64,000 bases of DNA, taken from CAWDVR01 sp044869805 (GTDB lineage: Bacteria; Acidobacteriota; Thermoanaerobaculia; Multivoradales; SZUA-115). A model generated the notes under the pieces. The model did not search any database and was not told the origin of the DNA. It saw nothing but the letters and a program-made list of their open reading frames with translations. Shown here in pieces: positions 9,210 to 18,587 of this stretch. The stretch is from the NCBI GenBank assembly GCA_044869805.1, contig JBIOXV010000187.1, forward strand, positions 24,798 to 88,797, in the 5' to 3' direction. The first letter of the stretch is position 1, and each line of letters starts with the position of its first letter. The position numbers and the translations under genes were made by a program.

Positions 9210-10430
9210 TCAGCTCGCCAGCACCTTGCCGCGGGTCTCCGGCAGCGTCCAGATCCACAGGCCCGCCGCCACTGCGAAGCCGGCGGCGAGCGCGATGCCG
9301 CCCGCCATGCCCCAGCGCGGCGTCACGGCGGCGATCACCACCGGCGCCAGGAACTGCACGCCGCGCGACAGGTTCATGATGATCGACAGGGCGCTGCCTC
9401 GCACCCGGGTGGTGAAGAGCTCGGAGAAGGTCGGACCGTAGCTCGACCAGGTGCCGGTGCCGAGGCCGGAGACGAAGAGGAAGACCAGCACCAGGCTCGG
9501 GATGCCGGCGATCCACGGCCAGAAGACGGTGAACATCAGGAGGCCGAGCGCCATCAGGCCCGAGAACAGCGTGAACGAGAGCCGGCGCCCCCAGCGGTCG
9601 GAGAGGTAGCCGAAGGCGAGATAGCCGGTGAGCGAGCCGAGCACGAAGCACAGCGTGGCGCGGCCGGAGCGCGCCAGGGTCAGGCCGCGCTCGGCTTGCA
9701 GGTAGAGCGGCAGCCACGACACCGCGAACCAGTAGTTCGACATGTTGAGCAGGGTGAGCACGAAGCACTTCCAGAAGATCGGGGTCTGCGGGCCGGCCAG
9801 GAGCTCGCGCGCCACGGAGCCGCGCCGCTCCTGCGCCTGCCAGAGGTCGGACTCGGGCACCATGGACAGCAGGGCGAGCGAGAGCGCGGGAAGGGCCGAG
9901 AGCGCGAACACCACCCGCCAGCCGATCTCCGGCGCCACGAACGAGCCCACGATCGCTGCCAGGCCGAGGCCCAGCGGCGCGCCGCTCTGCGCGAGCGCCC
10001 CGAAGCGGCCGCGCAACGCGGCCGGCACGGTCTCGCCGATCAGCGCCTGGCCCGCGCCCCACGAGCCGCCGATGCCGAGCCCCGCCACTCCGCGCGCCAC
10101 GGCGAGCCAGACGACGTCGGGGGCTGCAGCGCAGAGCGCGTTGCCGGCGGTGAAGGTGACGACCGCGAGCGCCGCCGAGGCGCGACGGCCGAAGCGGTCG
10201 GCGAGGCCGCCGAAGAGAAAGCCGCCGACACCCGTGGCGCCGATGGCCACGCCGGTCAACCAGCCGAGGTTGCCCTGTACGCCCGGGAGGTCGCGCTGGA
10301 GCGCGGGCAGGAGAAAGCTGAAGACGGTGAGCGAGTAGAAACCGAACAGCCACACGCCCCAGGCGAAGGCGAGGATGGCGTAGTGCGGGCGTGTCGGCCG
10401 CGAGGCGTCGCGGAGGGGGAGCGCGTGCAT
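9210..10430 (-). CDS. MFS transporter, aromatic-acid/sugar-acid permease type
   Basis: 406-residue inner-membrane secondary transporter with about 12 hydrophobic segments. The motif A loop between helices 2 and 3 reads GGLADRFGRRAS and its repeat in the second half reads GYLSDRWGRRLS, both diagnostic of the major facilitator superfamily. The WRVVFALSALPAL segment after helix 6 resembles the AAHS/SHS groups that carry aromatic or sialic-type acids, but the substrate is a guess. The ATG at 10430 is the only good start. It is divergent from the outer-membrane barrel gene, with 142 bases between them that must hold both promoters. Confidence 0.9.
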   Translation of the reverse strand: MHALPLRDASRPTRPHYAILAFAWGVWLFGFYSLTVFSFLLPALQRDLPGVQGNLGWLTGVAIGATGVGGFLFGGLADRFGRRASAALAVVTFTAGNALCAAAPDVVWLAVARGVAGLGIGGSWGAGQALIGETVPAALRGRFGALAQSGAPLGLGLAAIVGSFVAPEIGWRVVFALSALPALSLALLSMVPESDLWQAQERRGSVARELLAGPQTPIFWKCFVLTLLNMSNYWFAVSWLPLYLQAERGLTLARSGRATLCFVLGSLTGYLAFGYLSDRWGRRLSFTLFSGLMALGLLMFTVFWPWIAGIPSLVLVFLFVSGLGTGTWSSYGPTFSELFTTRVRGSALSIIMNLSRGVQFLAPVVIAAVTPRWGMAGGIALAAGFAVAAGLWIWTLPETRGKVLAS

Positions 10431-10572
10431 GGGCGGGATGATGATTTACGGGCGGAGTCTACCCTGGCTCCTGATCTAGGGAGGTGGATGCGCAAGGGGG
10501 CAGGCACCCGACTGTGCGAAGATCTCGCCCGAAGCGAGTGAGGCCCCAACGACCCACAGGAGACCGACCCTG

Positions 10573-11115
10573 ATGACGCGCAAGCTCGAGGCACTGCTCA
10601 CCGCCAGCCTGCTCATCGCCACCCTGACCGTCGTCCTGGCGAGCCCGGCCGAAGCCGGACAACACCGCATCGGCGCCGGCGTCAACTACTGGAAGACCAT
10701 CGACGACCTCGACGACGAAGGCTTCGAGAACATCGGCGACATCGACGACAGCGGCGTCGCGGAGGTCGTCTCCTACCAGTACTGGCCGCAGGGCTTGATC
10801 GGCTTCGAGGTCGACCTCGAGCACTTCCCGGACGGCTTCGGCGGCTCGACCGACGACGCCTGGTCGCCGCAGGTGTACATCACCGCGGGCCACGGCATCT
10901 ACGGCGGCCTCGGCGTGGGCGTCACCAATTCCTCGGACTTCGACGGCGACTGGTCCGACCCGTTCTATGCCGCCAAGCTCGGCTTCAACATGGCCCTGCT
11001 GCCGCACGTCAGTCTCGACCTCTACGGCAACTACCGCTTCGACGCCTGGAGCGAGCTCAACGACGCCGACACCGACACGGTGTTCCTCGGCGCCCTGGTG
11101 CGGATCACTTTCTGA
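10573..11115 (+). CDS. Small outer-membrane beta-barrel-like protein
   Basis: 180 residues with a signal peptide (residues 1-29, ending PAEA-G) and a mature chain of alternating short strands: RIGAGVNYWKT, LIGFEVDLEHF, PQVYITAGHGIYGGLGVGV, FYAAKLGFNMAL, VSLDLYGNYRF and a final FLGALVRITF. A last strand ending in Phe is the usual signature of BAM-inserted outer-membrane proteins. The size suggests an eight-stranded barrel. The middle is Asp-rich, which could bind metal. An AGGAGA site precedes the ATG. Its last 11 bases overlap the end of the convergent M16 gene. Confidence 0.75.
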   Translation: MTRKLEALLTASLLIATLTVVLASPAEAGQHRIGAGVNYWKTIDDLDDEGFENIGDIDDSGVAEVVSYQYWPQGLIGFEVDLEHFPDGFGGSTDDAWSPQVYITAGHGIYGGLGVGVTNSSDFDGDWSDPFYAAKLGFNMALLPHVSLDLYGNYRFDAWSELNDADTDTVFLGALVRITF

Positions 11116-12592
11116 GCGCCAGCGTCAACGGGTCGACCAGCGGCGCCTCCTCGACCGCGCCGAAGGCCGCCCCCAACGAGCTCCAGCCGGCGGCGGCCGG
11201 CGGCGCCGGGCCTACCAGCACCACGGTCAGCGCCTCCGGGTGGAGCCAGGCGCGGGCGACGCGCGCCACCTCCGCCGGCGTGACGCGGGCGTAGCGCTCG
11301 GCGGCCCGCGCCCAGAAGTCCAGCGGCCGGCCCGCGAGCTCGTCGGCGGCGAGGGCCGCGGCCAGGTCGCGCGGCGCCTCGAAGCCGCGTGCGAGCTTGG
11401 CGAGGAGCGAGGCGCGCGCCAGATCCACCTCCTCGGCCGAGGGCGGGGCGGTGTGCAGGCGATCGAGCTCCTGGCGCACCAGCGCCAGGGCGCGGGCCGC
11501 CTTGTCCGGCTGGGTCTGGAAGCGGATCTGGAAGGCTCCCGGCCACAGCACACCGAGCCCAGGGTCCGAGGCGGGGTGATAGATCAGCCCTTCCTCGGTG
11601 CGCAGCCCGCGCACCAGCCGCGAGGTGAAGTCGCCGCCTACCAGCAGCTCGTGCAGCACGCCCCAGGCATAGAGGTCGCGGTCCTCCCAGCGGCCGAGCC
11701 AGGCATGGCCGGTGTGGCCGAGCGCCACGTGCGTCTGCTTGGCCGGGGCGGCGATCGCCAGCACGCGTGGCCCCGCCGGCGGCGCCTCGCCGCCGGCCGG
11801 CGGCGGCCAGGGAGAGCCGGTGCCTGGGGACGCCCAGGCGGCCAGCTCGTGCTCGAGGCGGGCGAGCACGGCACGCGGCTCCACGTCGCCCGCCACGGCG
11901 ATGGCGAAGTTGCGCGGCGCCAGATATCGGCCGTGGAAGGCGGCGAGGTCGGAGCGGCTCAGGGCCTCGATCTCGGCGGCGGTCGCGAGGCGGGCCGCGG
12001 CGTGGCGGCGGCCGAAGAGGCGCCAGTCCCACTCGCGCTGCAGCACGGCCGCGGGGTCGTCGTTGCGCTTGGCCATCGCCGCCACCAGCGCCGTCTTCTC
12101 CTGCGCCAGCGCCGCCTCGTCCCAGCCCGGCTCGCGGAGCATCTCGAGGAACAGGCCGAGCCCGGCGTCGAGCTGCGAGGAGAGCACGTTGAGGCTGGCC
12201 GTGGAGATGGCTGGGCCGCTCGCCACCTGGACTCGCGCCGCGAGCTGGTCGAGCGCGCCGTCGAAAGCGGCCGGAGGCAGGCGTCGAGTGCCGCCGCGCC
12301 GCAGCATGCGGGCTGCGAGGGAGGACACCCCGGCCCGATCGGCAGGGTCCAGGAAGGCGCCCGCCCGCACCTGCACCAGGATGTCGACCAGGGGCAAGGT
12401 GTGGTCTTCGACCACGTAGACCGGAGTGCCGCTCGCCAGGCGATGACGGAATTCCCGCGCCGCCGGCAGCCTTGCCTCGGCGGACGGGAAACGGAGCTCC
12501 TCGGGCCGCGCGGGAATCTGCACCGGCGGCTGCTCCCCGGCTGCCAAGGGCGCCAGCCAGGCAGCGAGCAGCCAGCAAGAGGCCCGCCTCAT
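11105..12592 (-). CDS. M16-family peptidase-like protein, non-catalytic partner
   Basis: 495-residue exported protein (signal peptide about 1-19, Leu/Ala-rich). It has the two-lobed M16 (pitrilysin/PqqL) layout, with an N-terminal domain around VYVVEDHTLPLVDILVQVRAG and a C-terminal M16 domain around RGLRTEEGLIYHP. The inverted zinc motif HxxEH is absent: the position reads GVSSLAARMLRRGG, so it should not bind zinc. M16 proteases often work as a catalytic plus a non-catalytic subunit, and the next gene upstream supplies an intact motif. Its ATG overlaps that gene's TGA (ATGA at 12589-12592), so equal expression by translational coupling is likely. Probably periplasmic. Confidence 0.9.
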   Translation of the reverse strand: MRRASCWLLAAWLAPLAAGEQPPVQIPARPEELRFPSAEARLPAAREFRHRLASGTPVYVVEDHTLPLVDILVQVRAGAFLDPADRAGVSSLAARMLRRGGTRRLPPAAFDGALDQLAARVQVASGPAISTASLNVLSSQLDAGLGLFLEMLREPGWDEAALAQEKTALVAAMAKRNDDPAAVLQREWDWRLFGRRHAAARLATAAEIEALSRSDLAAFHGRYLAPRNFAIAVAGDVEPRAVLARLEHELAAWASPGTGSPWPPPAGGEAPPAGPRVLAIAAPAKQTHVALGHTGHAWLGRWEDRDLYAWGVLHELLVGGDFTSRLVRGLRTEEGLIYHPASDPGLGVLWPGAFQIRFQTQPDKAARALALVRQELDRLHTAPPSAEEVDLARASLLAKLARGFEAPRDLAAALAADELAGRPLDFWARAAERYARVTPAEVARVARAWLHPEALTVVLVGPAPPAAAGWSSLGAAFGAVEEAPLVDPLTLALRK

Positions 12593-13920
12593 CGAGCGGC
12601 CTCAGCGCGTACCAGCTCCACGACCAGCCGGTTCTGGCGCTGGAAGTAAGTCGCCGCCACCCGCTGCACGTCGGCCGGCTGCACGGACTGCAGCAGCTCG
12701 CCCTGGCGGTTGATCCAGCGCCAGTCCCCCATGCCGGCCTGCAGCAGGATGCGCCCGGCGAGGAAGTAGGGGCTGACCAGCCGGCGGTAACCGTCGGCGA
12801 GGAGGCCGTTCTTGACCCGCGCCAGCTCCTCGGCGCCGAGCGGCCCGGTGGCGAGATCACCGAGCACGCGGCCGATCGCCTCTTCGATGGCCGCCAGCGA
12901 GTCTTCCACGGAGGCCCCGACGGCTGCGGCTGCCTCGGCCTTTACCGCGAAGTACCCGGCCCCGGCCTGGGTCTGCTGCTCGGCCGAGGCGCGGCCGGCG
13001 AGCCCGGGCGCCACCAGCGCAGCCTGGAGCCGGCCACTGCGGCCGTTGAGCACCCCGGCCAGGACCTCGAGCGCCGGCACGTCGGCGTGGAGGAAGGGCG
13101 CGGTGTGGTAGCGCAACGCGAGCTGGGGTGTGCACGGGCAGGAGGCGCGCAGCCGCTTCTCGGCCTTCTGCGGCGGCTCGACGGTGGCTGCGGCCGGCGG
13201 CACGGGCCGCGCCGGCAGGCGCCCGAAGTAGCGCTCGGCCAGCTCCTTGACCGCGGCCGGGTCGAAGCGGCCGATGAGCACCGCGGTGAGATTGCCCGGG
13301 GCATAGTGCTGATCGAAGAAGCGCCTCACCTCGGGCTCGCCCACGCTCTCGAGGTCGCCGGGCCAGCCCCAGCGCGAGCGGCGGTACGGGTGGGCCTGCC
13401 AGAACGCCGCGTCGATCTCCTCCTCAAAGGCGCCGGTCGGGGAGCCCAGCATCTGGCGCTGCTCCTCGCGTACCACCTGGCGCTCGGCCTCCAGGCCGAG
13501 GAAGGCAGGGGAGAGCAGGCGGTCGGACTCCAGCCAGAACCACAGCTCGAGCTTCTCGGCCGGCACCGACACCAGGTAGACCGTGGCGTCCTGGGTGGTG
13601 AAGGCGTTGACGCCGGTGGCACCGGCCGCGGTGTAGTGCCGGTCGATCGCCCCCGGCTCGGGCATCGTCGTGGTGCCCTTGAACATCAGGTGCTCGAGGA
13701 AGTGGGCGAGCCCGGTGGCGCCCTCGGGCTCGCGCGCCGAGCCGGCCTTCACCACCCAGCCCGCCGCCACGTTGGCGAGCCTCTGCCGGGTGAAGAGCAG
13801 GAACTTCATGCCGTTGCCGAGCTGCAGCTCGGTAGCTTCGAGGCGCGCGGGCGCCGTCTCGGCGCCGGCCGCCAGCGGCGCCGCGGCGAGGAGCGCGACG
13901 ACGGCGAGCCAGCGAAGCAT
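12589..13920 (-). CDS. M16-family zinc metallopeptidase, catalytic subunit
   Basis: 443 residues with a signal peptide (1-20). The inverted zinc-binding motif HFLEH is at 73-77, preceded by the GATGLA segment normal for pitrilysin-type proteases, and a downstream acidic helix (LEAERQVVREE) supplies the third ligand glutamate. It should degrade peptides in the periplasm or envelope as a heterodimer with the product of the next gene. The ATG at 13920 overlaps the acyltransferase stop by one base (TGATG) and the stop overlaps the partner's ATG, so three genes are translationally linked. The frame is open far upstream, but only this start gives a signal peptide. Confidence 0.92.
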   Translation of the reverse strand: MLRWLAVVALLAAAPLAAGAETAPARLEATELQLGNGMKFLLFTRQRLANVAAGWVVKAGSAREPEGATGLAHFLEHLMFKGTTTMPEPGAIDRHYTAAGATGVNAFTTQDATVYLVSVPAEKLELWFWLESDRLLSPAFLGLEAERQVVREEQRQMLGSPTGAFEEEIDAAFWQAHPYRRSRWGWPGDLESVGEPEVRRFFDQHYAPGNLTAVLIGRFDPAAVKELAERYFGRLPARPVPPAAATVEPPQKAEKRLRASCPCTPQLALRYHTAPFLHADVPALEVLAGVLNGRSGRLQAALVAPGLAGRASAEQQTQAGAGYFAVKAEAAAAVGASVEDSLAAIEEAIGRVLGDLATGPLGAEELARVKNGLLADGYRRLVSPYFLAGRILLQAGMGDWRWINRQGELLQSVQPADVQRVAATYFQRQNRLVVELVRAEAAR

Positions 13921-15080
13921 CAGGGCGCCAACTGTGGGGCCACCAGGTCCGCAGGGGGCGTGGGAGGCGCGACCTGTGGCCGCGCAGGCGGGCGCACGGA
14001 GGATCCACGTCCCGCCATCCACGGCGCGCGCCGGTCGATGAACCAGGCCATCGGCAGGCAGATGAGGATCGAGAGCACGGTTCCCGCGATGATCATCAGC
14101 AGCACCTGGGCCGGCGAGTTCCAGCCCAGCTTCACGTAGAGGATGCGACCCACGATCGGGTCGACGAGCAGCAGGAAGTAGCTGTTGAGGCACATCAACA
14201 CCGCGGTGTGCCGTCCGAGCTCGGTCAGCCAGTTGAAGTGCGCCATCAACTGGCTGGCGGCGAGCATGCAGAGCGCGCCCAGGAGCGAGTTGAAGAAGAA
14301 CCACCGCAGGTCGCCGAACTGGCTGAAGCCGATGGCGACGATCGGAAGCTGGGGAAGCTGGTTGAACGGCCCCTGGTTGAGATCGAAGGTGAAGATCAGC
14401 ACGATGAAGGCGGCTCCCGCCAGCGCGATGTTGGCGGCCCGCGGCAACCGCTCGGGGAAGCGCCAGCGGCGCAGCATGACCCCCACCTGGTAAAAGACCA
14501 TCAGCGCCGTCGCCGGCGTGATGTTCCACCAGCCCTGGAGGTGCTTGCTCTGCTGCAGGGCCGGGTACTCCAGCGGGAAGGCCCAAATCAGGAAGACACA
14601 CGCCGCGCATACGGCCAGCCCGCCGACCACGGTCTTGGTGACACGGGCGAGGAAGAACTGCGCAGTCTCCATCGTGAAAAGAGTCACCAGGGCCCAGGAC
14701 ACCGGGTTGAACCACGGCCAGCCCTTGACGATCTCCGCCGCCCGCACCATGGTGGGGGCGAGGGTCTGGGCGTTGAGCTGGTTGCTGGCGGCCATCGCCA
14801 GCAGCACCAGCACGATTCCGATCACATGGAAGGCCAACACCGGCACCAGGCGGGCGCGTGCCCGGTTCTTCATGTAGGCGAGGAAGGTGAGGCCGCGGTC
14901 CTTCCAGAAGTAACCGGAGAGGGTGAAGAACGCGGCCACGAAGGAGCCGGCGCAGAACTTGAACAGCGTGATGCCGATCTCGCTGCCCATGAGGTGGAAG
15001 TGGCCGCCCAGGTGACCGAAGAACACGGTGATGATCCCTAGCCCCTTGAGGGCGTCCGGCCATTCGATTCTCGGCTTCAT
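13920..15080 (-). CDS. Membrane acyltransferase, acyltransferase-3 (OafA-like) family
   Basis: 386 residues, about ten hydrophobic segments. It starts with the family's typical IEWPDALKGLGIITVFFGH: Asp and Gly before the first helix and a histidine at its end, where acyltransferase-3 enzymes place their catalytic His. Such enzymes move acetyl or other acyl groups onto sugars of surface glycans or lipids, working across the inner membrane. A Pro-rich tail (about 360-386) is unusual. An AAGGGGA site lies ahead of the ATG at 15080. It sits between the propeller protein gene (12 bases upstream) and the M16 pair on the same strand, all likely one operon; a shared role in envelope modification is inference. 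Confidence 0.85.
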   Translation of the reverse strand: MKPRIEWPDALKGLGIITVFFGHLGGHFHLMGSEIGITLFKFCAGSFVAAFFTLSGYFWKDRGLTFLAYMKNRARARLVPVLAFHVIGIVLVLLAMAASNQLNAQTLAPTMVRAAEIVKGWPWFNPVSWALVTLFTMETAQFFLARVTKTVVGGLAVCAACVFLIWAFPLEYPALQQSKHLQGWWNITPATALMVFYQVGVMLRRWRFPERLPRAANIALAGAAFIVLIFTFDLNQGPFNQLPQLPIVAIGFSQFGDLRWFFFNSLLGALCMLAASQLMAHFNWLTELGRHTAVLMCLNSYFLLLVDPIVGRILYVKLGWNSPAQVLLMIIAGTVLSILICLPMAWFIDRRAPWMAGRGSSVRPPARPQVAPPTPPADLVAPQLAP

Positions 15081-15092
15081 GGGTCAGTCCCC

Positions 15093-17036
15093 TTACTGGC
15101 TCGGCGTTGGCTGCGCGGGAGGCGCCGGCATCGGGCCCTCCCCGAAGGCGAAGAGGTGGTGCCGGCCGCGGACGAAGACTGTCTCGCCGGCGATCGCCGG
15201 GGTCGCGAGGCAGGCCTCGCCCACCAAGTTGGTGGCGAGCAACTGGTACTCGGTGCCGGCCTTGACCACCAGCACCTCGCCGTCCTCGGCGGCCAGGTAG
15301 AGCCGGCCCTCGGCGGCGACCGGCGAGGCCGAGAATCGCTTGCCCGAGCCGAGCCGCTGGCGGTAGACGAGCTCGCCGTTCGCCGACAGGTAAGCGCCGA
15401 GCACGCCGTCGTCCGAGACCACGTAGAGCAGGTCGCCGTAGAGCAGCGGCGTGGTGTAGTACGGCCCGCCGGTCTTCAGGCTCCACGCCAGGTGGGGGCC
15501 GCTGCTCTCGCCCTCCTCGGGCGAGAGGTCACCGCGCCCACCCGGCCGGATGGCGTAGATCGGCTTCAGGGGGCGGTAGCCGTTGCCGACCACGATCAGG
15601 TCGGCCGAGGCCACGGGCGTGGAGGCCGAGACGAAGGAGTTGCCGGTGGTGAGCGACCACAGCTCGGCCCCGGTCGCCGGGTCGTAGCCGCGGATCTTCT
15701 GCACGCCGTTGGTCACCAGCTCGGCGCGGTCGCCGCGGGCATGGATCGTGGGCGTGCCCCAAGTGGGCAGCTCGTCGCGCTCGGTCCGCCACACCGGCTT
15801 GCCGTCGGCGAGCGAGAAGGCGGCGACGTAGGAGCCCTTCTGCAGGTCCACCTGCACGATCACCAGCCCGTTCCACAGGATCGGAGAGCTGGCGGTGCCC
15901 CACTGGAAGCCGGGGTCGTAGAAGAAGCCGGCGTCCATGGGCCCGAGGTCGCGGCTCCAGCGCAGCTCGCCGGTCATCGAGTAGGCGAACAGGCCCTGGT
16001 CGCCGAACAGGGCCACCACCGTGCTGCCGTCGGTGGCCGGTGTGGCGCTGGCGAAGCTGTTCTTGGGATGGCGGCGGGTGCCGGGCAGCCCCTCGGCCGC
16101 CGTGCGCTCCCAGAGCACCGCGCCGCTCTTGGCATCGAGGCAGAGGAGACGCCACGAGTGCTTGACCGCCTCGCTCATCGAGTCCATGGGGTTGCCCGTG
16201 TCGCGCACCGGGGCAGGGTCGCCGTCCTTGACCGCGGTGGTCACGAACACGCGGTCGCCGGCCACCACCGGGCTCGAGTGGCCGAGGCCGGGGATCGCCG
16301 TCTTCCACCGCAAATGACTGCCGGCCACGGCGTCCCACTTCGTCGGCGGATGGGCGGCCTCGGCCACGCCCGATGCCGCCGGGCCGCGGAACTGCGGCCA
16401 GGCGGGGATCACGGGCGCGGCGCTGGTCCGCGCCGCGAGGCGGGCGACCAGATCCTTCTTGCCCATCCGCGTAGCGAAGGAGGCGGCGTGCTCGAGCGTG
16501 GCCGGCGTGAGCTTGGGCGAGGCGAGCAGAGCATCCACGCAGGGCCCATCGCCGCGGACCACGGCCATGGCGAGCGGCGTCAGCCCTTGGGAGAGCTCTT
16601 TCTGATTCGGATCGGCGCCATGGCTGAGCAGCACCGGCAGCACCTCGCAGTGGCCGCCGAAAGCGGCCCACAGCAAAGCGCCCCAGCCGTTGACCTGCTC
16701 ACGGGCGGCGACATCCGCTCCGGCGCCGAGCAAGGCCTCGACCACCTCGCGATGGCCATGCTGGGAAGCGAACAGCAAGGCCGTGCCCCCGGCGCGAAAC
16801 GGAGCGTCCACCGCCACCCCCGCGGCGAGCAGGCTGCGCACCGTTGCCACGTCGCCGGTCCTGGCCGCGGCCCACAGGCGCTCAGCGCCATCGGCCGGCG
16901 GCGCGGCGGAGAGCGCGCCATCGGCCGCCAGCGCCAGGACGAGCCCCAGTGCGGCGAGGTGCGGTGCGGCGAGCTGCAGCGCGGCTAGCGAATGGCGGCA
17001 AGCGCAGCGGCTGGTTCGCGGGGGAAGGGGGCGCAC
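15093..17036 (-). CDS. Ankyrin-repeat and PQQ-type beta-propeller fusion, exported
   Basis: 647 residues. After a basic leader with a hydrophobic signal segment (about 17-44), three to four ankyrin repeats occupy roughly 50-200 (for example GTALLFASQHGHREVVEALL and LLSHGADPN). From about 215 a WD-like PQQ-repeat propeller follows, with blades of the type RLLCLDAKSGAVLWERTA and KIRGYDPATGAELWSLTTG, as in BamB and quinoprotein-like scaffolds. The quinone-enzyme active-site residues are not evident, so it is probably a binding or scaffold protein rather than a dehydrogenase. Ankyrin plus propeller on one exported chain is uncommon. Start is GTG at 17036; there is no better ATG. It lies 18 bases after the glycosyltransferase fusion gene. 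Confidence 0.85.
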   Translation of the reverse strand: MRPLPPRTSRCACRHSLAALQLAAPHLAALGLVLALAADGALSAAPPADGAERLWAAARTGDVATVRSLLAAGVAVDAPFRAGGTALLFASQHGHREVVEALLGAGADVAAREQVNGWGALLWAAFGGHCEVLPVLLSHGADPNQKELSQGLTPLAMAVVRGDGPCVDALLASPKLTPATLEHAASFATRMGKKDLVARLAARTSAAPVIPAWPQFRGPAASGVAEAAHPPTKWDAVAGSHLRWKTAIPGLGHSSPVVAGDRVFVTTAVKDGDPAPVRDTGNPMDSMSEAVKHSWRLLCLDAKSGAVLWERTAAEGLPGTRRHPKNSFASATPATDGSTVVALFGDQGLFAYSMTGELRWSRDLGPMDAGFFYDPGFQWGTASSPILWNGLVIVQVDLQKGSYVAAFSLADGKPVWRTERDELPTWGTPTIHARGDRAELVTNGVQKIRGYDPATGAELWSLTTGNSFVSASTPVASADLIVVGNGYRPLKPIYAIRPGGRGDLSPEEGESSGPHLAWSLKTGGPYYTTPLLYGDLLYVVSDDGVLGAYLSANGELVYRQRLGSGKRFSASPVAAEGRLYLAAEDGEVLVVKAGTEYQLLATNLVGEACLATPAIAGETVFVRGRHHLFAFGEGPMPAPPAQPTPSQ

Positions 17037-17054
17037 CAGGTCCAGGCTCCGTGG

Positions 17055-18587
17055 TCAGGTCTCGGCCTTGGCCGAGGCCCGGCCGGGCTCGAGCTCGGAA
17101 GTCGGCTCCGCTGCCGGTAGCGCAGCGGTCGAGCCGAGCCCTCGCCAGCGCAGGCGGGCGATGGCGGCAAGCATGCGCAGGGCGGTGCGGGCGAGGCGCA
17201 GGAAGCTCGCCGAGTGCTTAGACTCGCCGCCGAAGCGGCGGTGGTAGGAGACCGGGATCTCGATCACCCGCCGGCCGGCGAGCAGCGCCGCGACCATCAT
17301 CTCGGGGGAGAGCTCCGGGCCGGTGCCCTTGAGGTGCGGGGCGATCGCCGTCCAGGTCTCGCGCCACAACGCGCGATAGGTGCAGCCCACGTCGGTGAAG
17401 CGGGGTTCGCGCGACCACCACAGCACCTCGGCCAGCTTGGCCACCACCACGTTGGCCCAGCGCACCACGCCGCGCATGTTGGTGCCGTGCTCGTTGAGCT
17501 CGCGGGTGGTACGCGTGCCCACCACCATGTCGGCGTCCTTCAGGTACTCGAGGAGCTTGCCCAGGTCCTTGGCGCGGAAAGAGTGGTCCGCCTCGGTGAT
17601 CACCAGCACGTCGCCGCGCGCCGCGGCGAGGCCGTGGCGGATGGTGTCGCCGTAGCCGGTCAGGCGCACGCTCTCGACCCGGGCGCCGGCCTGGCGCGCC
17701 AGCTCGGCGGTCGAGTCGCGGGAGCTATTGTCCACCACCAGCACCTCGTCCACGTGCGGCGCGAACTCCTTGACCACCGAGGCGATCGAAGCCTCCTCGT
17801 TGTAGGCCGGGACCACGACGCTGATCCGGGCGCTCGGGAAGCGCGCCGAGCGCACCAGGTACTGGGCGTAGTTGTGGTCGTCGGCGGTGTTGACGTTGAG
17901 GTAGGAGCCGGTGAGCCTGTAGGCGCGGACCCGGCCGGGGACCGCGGCCAGCCGGTCGATGGCGTCGGTCAGCTCCACCCGCCGCGAGCGCGCCGACGGC
18001 GGAGTCTCCTCGATGGCCTCGAACAGCCGCGGCGTGAACACGTAGGTGCCGCAGCCGAGCAGGGTGCCCACCCGCCCCTCGGGCTTCTCGACCAGCTTGA
18101 CGATGCGGTCCCCCTCCAGGGCGACGGAGTAGTTGCCGCGGATCTTGGTCTCGTCCTCGGTTTCCATCACGCAGCACAGGGCGTCGAAGTCAGCCTCTCC
18201 CCGCCGCAGCAGACCGAGCTGCGACGCGAGCCCGGCGTGGTTGGTATCGAGGTAGACCTCGTCGCCGAGCACGGTGACGAAGGGCTCGGGGAAGCGATCA
18301 CGGGCAAGGAGGATGCCGCGCGCCAGGCCGGCATCCACGTCTTTGCACACCACGTAGTCGATCTCGACGCCCAGGCGCCGCCCGTCGCCGAGCAGAGCTT
18401 GCACCTGCTCGCCGCGGAAGCCGATCACCACCGTCACCTGGGCGATGCCCAGGGAATCGCGCAGCAGCTCGACATTGCGCTCGATGAGTGCCTTGCCGCC
18501 GACCTCGAGCAGCACCTTGGGTACGCGCTCGACTTTGGGGTAGGCCCTCACCCCGCGCCCCGCTGCCGGGATCAGGCCGCGGGTCAT
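17055..18587 (-). CDS. Fusion of sugar nucleotidyltransferase and family 2 glycosyltransferase
   Basis: 510 residues in two enzyme halves. Residues 1-245 are a nucleotidyltransferase (signature GLIPAAGRGVRAYP..ERVPKVLLEVGGK, then GDEVYLD with the metal Asp), as in GlmU or RmlA-type enzymes that activate sugar phosphates or choline-like groups. Residues ~252-480 are a GT-A glycosyltransferase 2 (ISVVVPAYNEEASI start, VVDNSSRDSTAEL, GLAAARGDVLVITEADHSF) of the polyprenyl-phosphate glycosyltransferase kind; the usual DxD position reads EAD. The combination would make and transfer one activated sugar for a surface glycan. I start at ATG 18587, which overlaps the previous stop (ATGA), rather than a non-ATG codon at 18602. 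Confidence 0.9.
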   Translation of the reverse strand: MTRGLIPAAGRGVRAYPKVERVPKVLLEVGGKALIERNVELLRDSLGIAQVTVVIGFRGEQVQALLGDGRRLGVEIDYVVCKDVDAGLARGILLARDRFPEPFVTVLGDEVYLDTNHAGLASQLGLLRRGEADFDALCCVMETEDETKIRGNYSVALEGDRIVKLVEKPEGRVGTLLGCGTYVFTPRLFEAIEETPPSARSRRVELTDAIDRLAAVPGRVRAYRLTGSYLNVNTADDHNYAQYLVRSARFPSARISVVVPAYNEEASIASVVKEFAPHVDEVLVVDNSSRDSTAELARQAGARVESVRLTGYGDTIRHGLAAARGDVLVITEADHSFRAKDLGKLLEYLKDADMVVGTRTTRELNEHGTNMRGVVRWANVVVAKLAEVLWWSREPRFTDVGCTYRALWRETWTAIAPHLKGTGPELSPEMMVAALLAGRRVIEIPVSYHRRFGGESKHSASFLRLARTALRMLAAIARLRWRGLGSTAALPAAEPTSELEPGRASAKAET

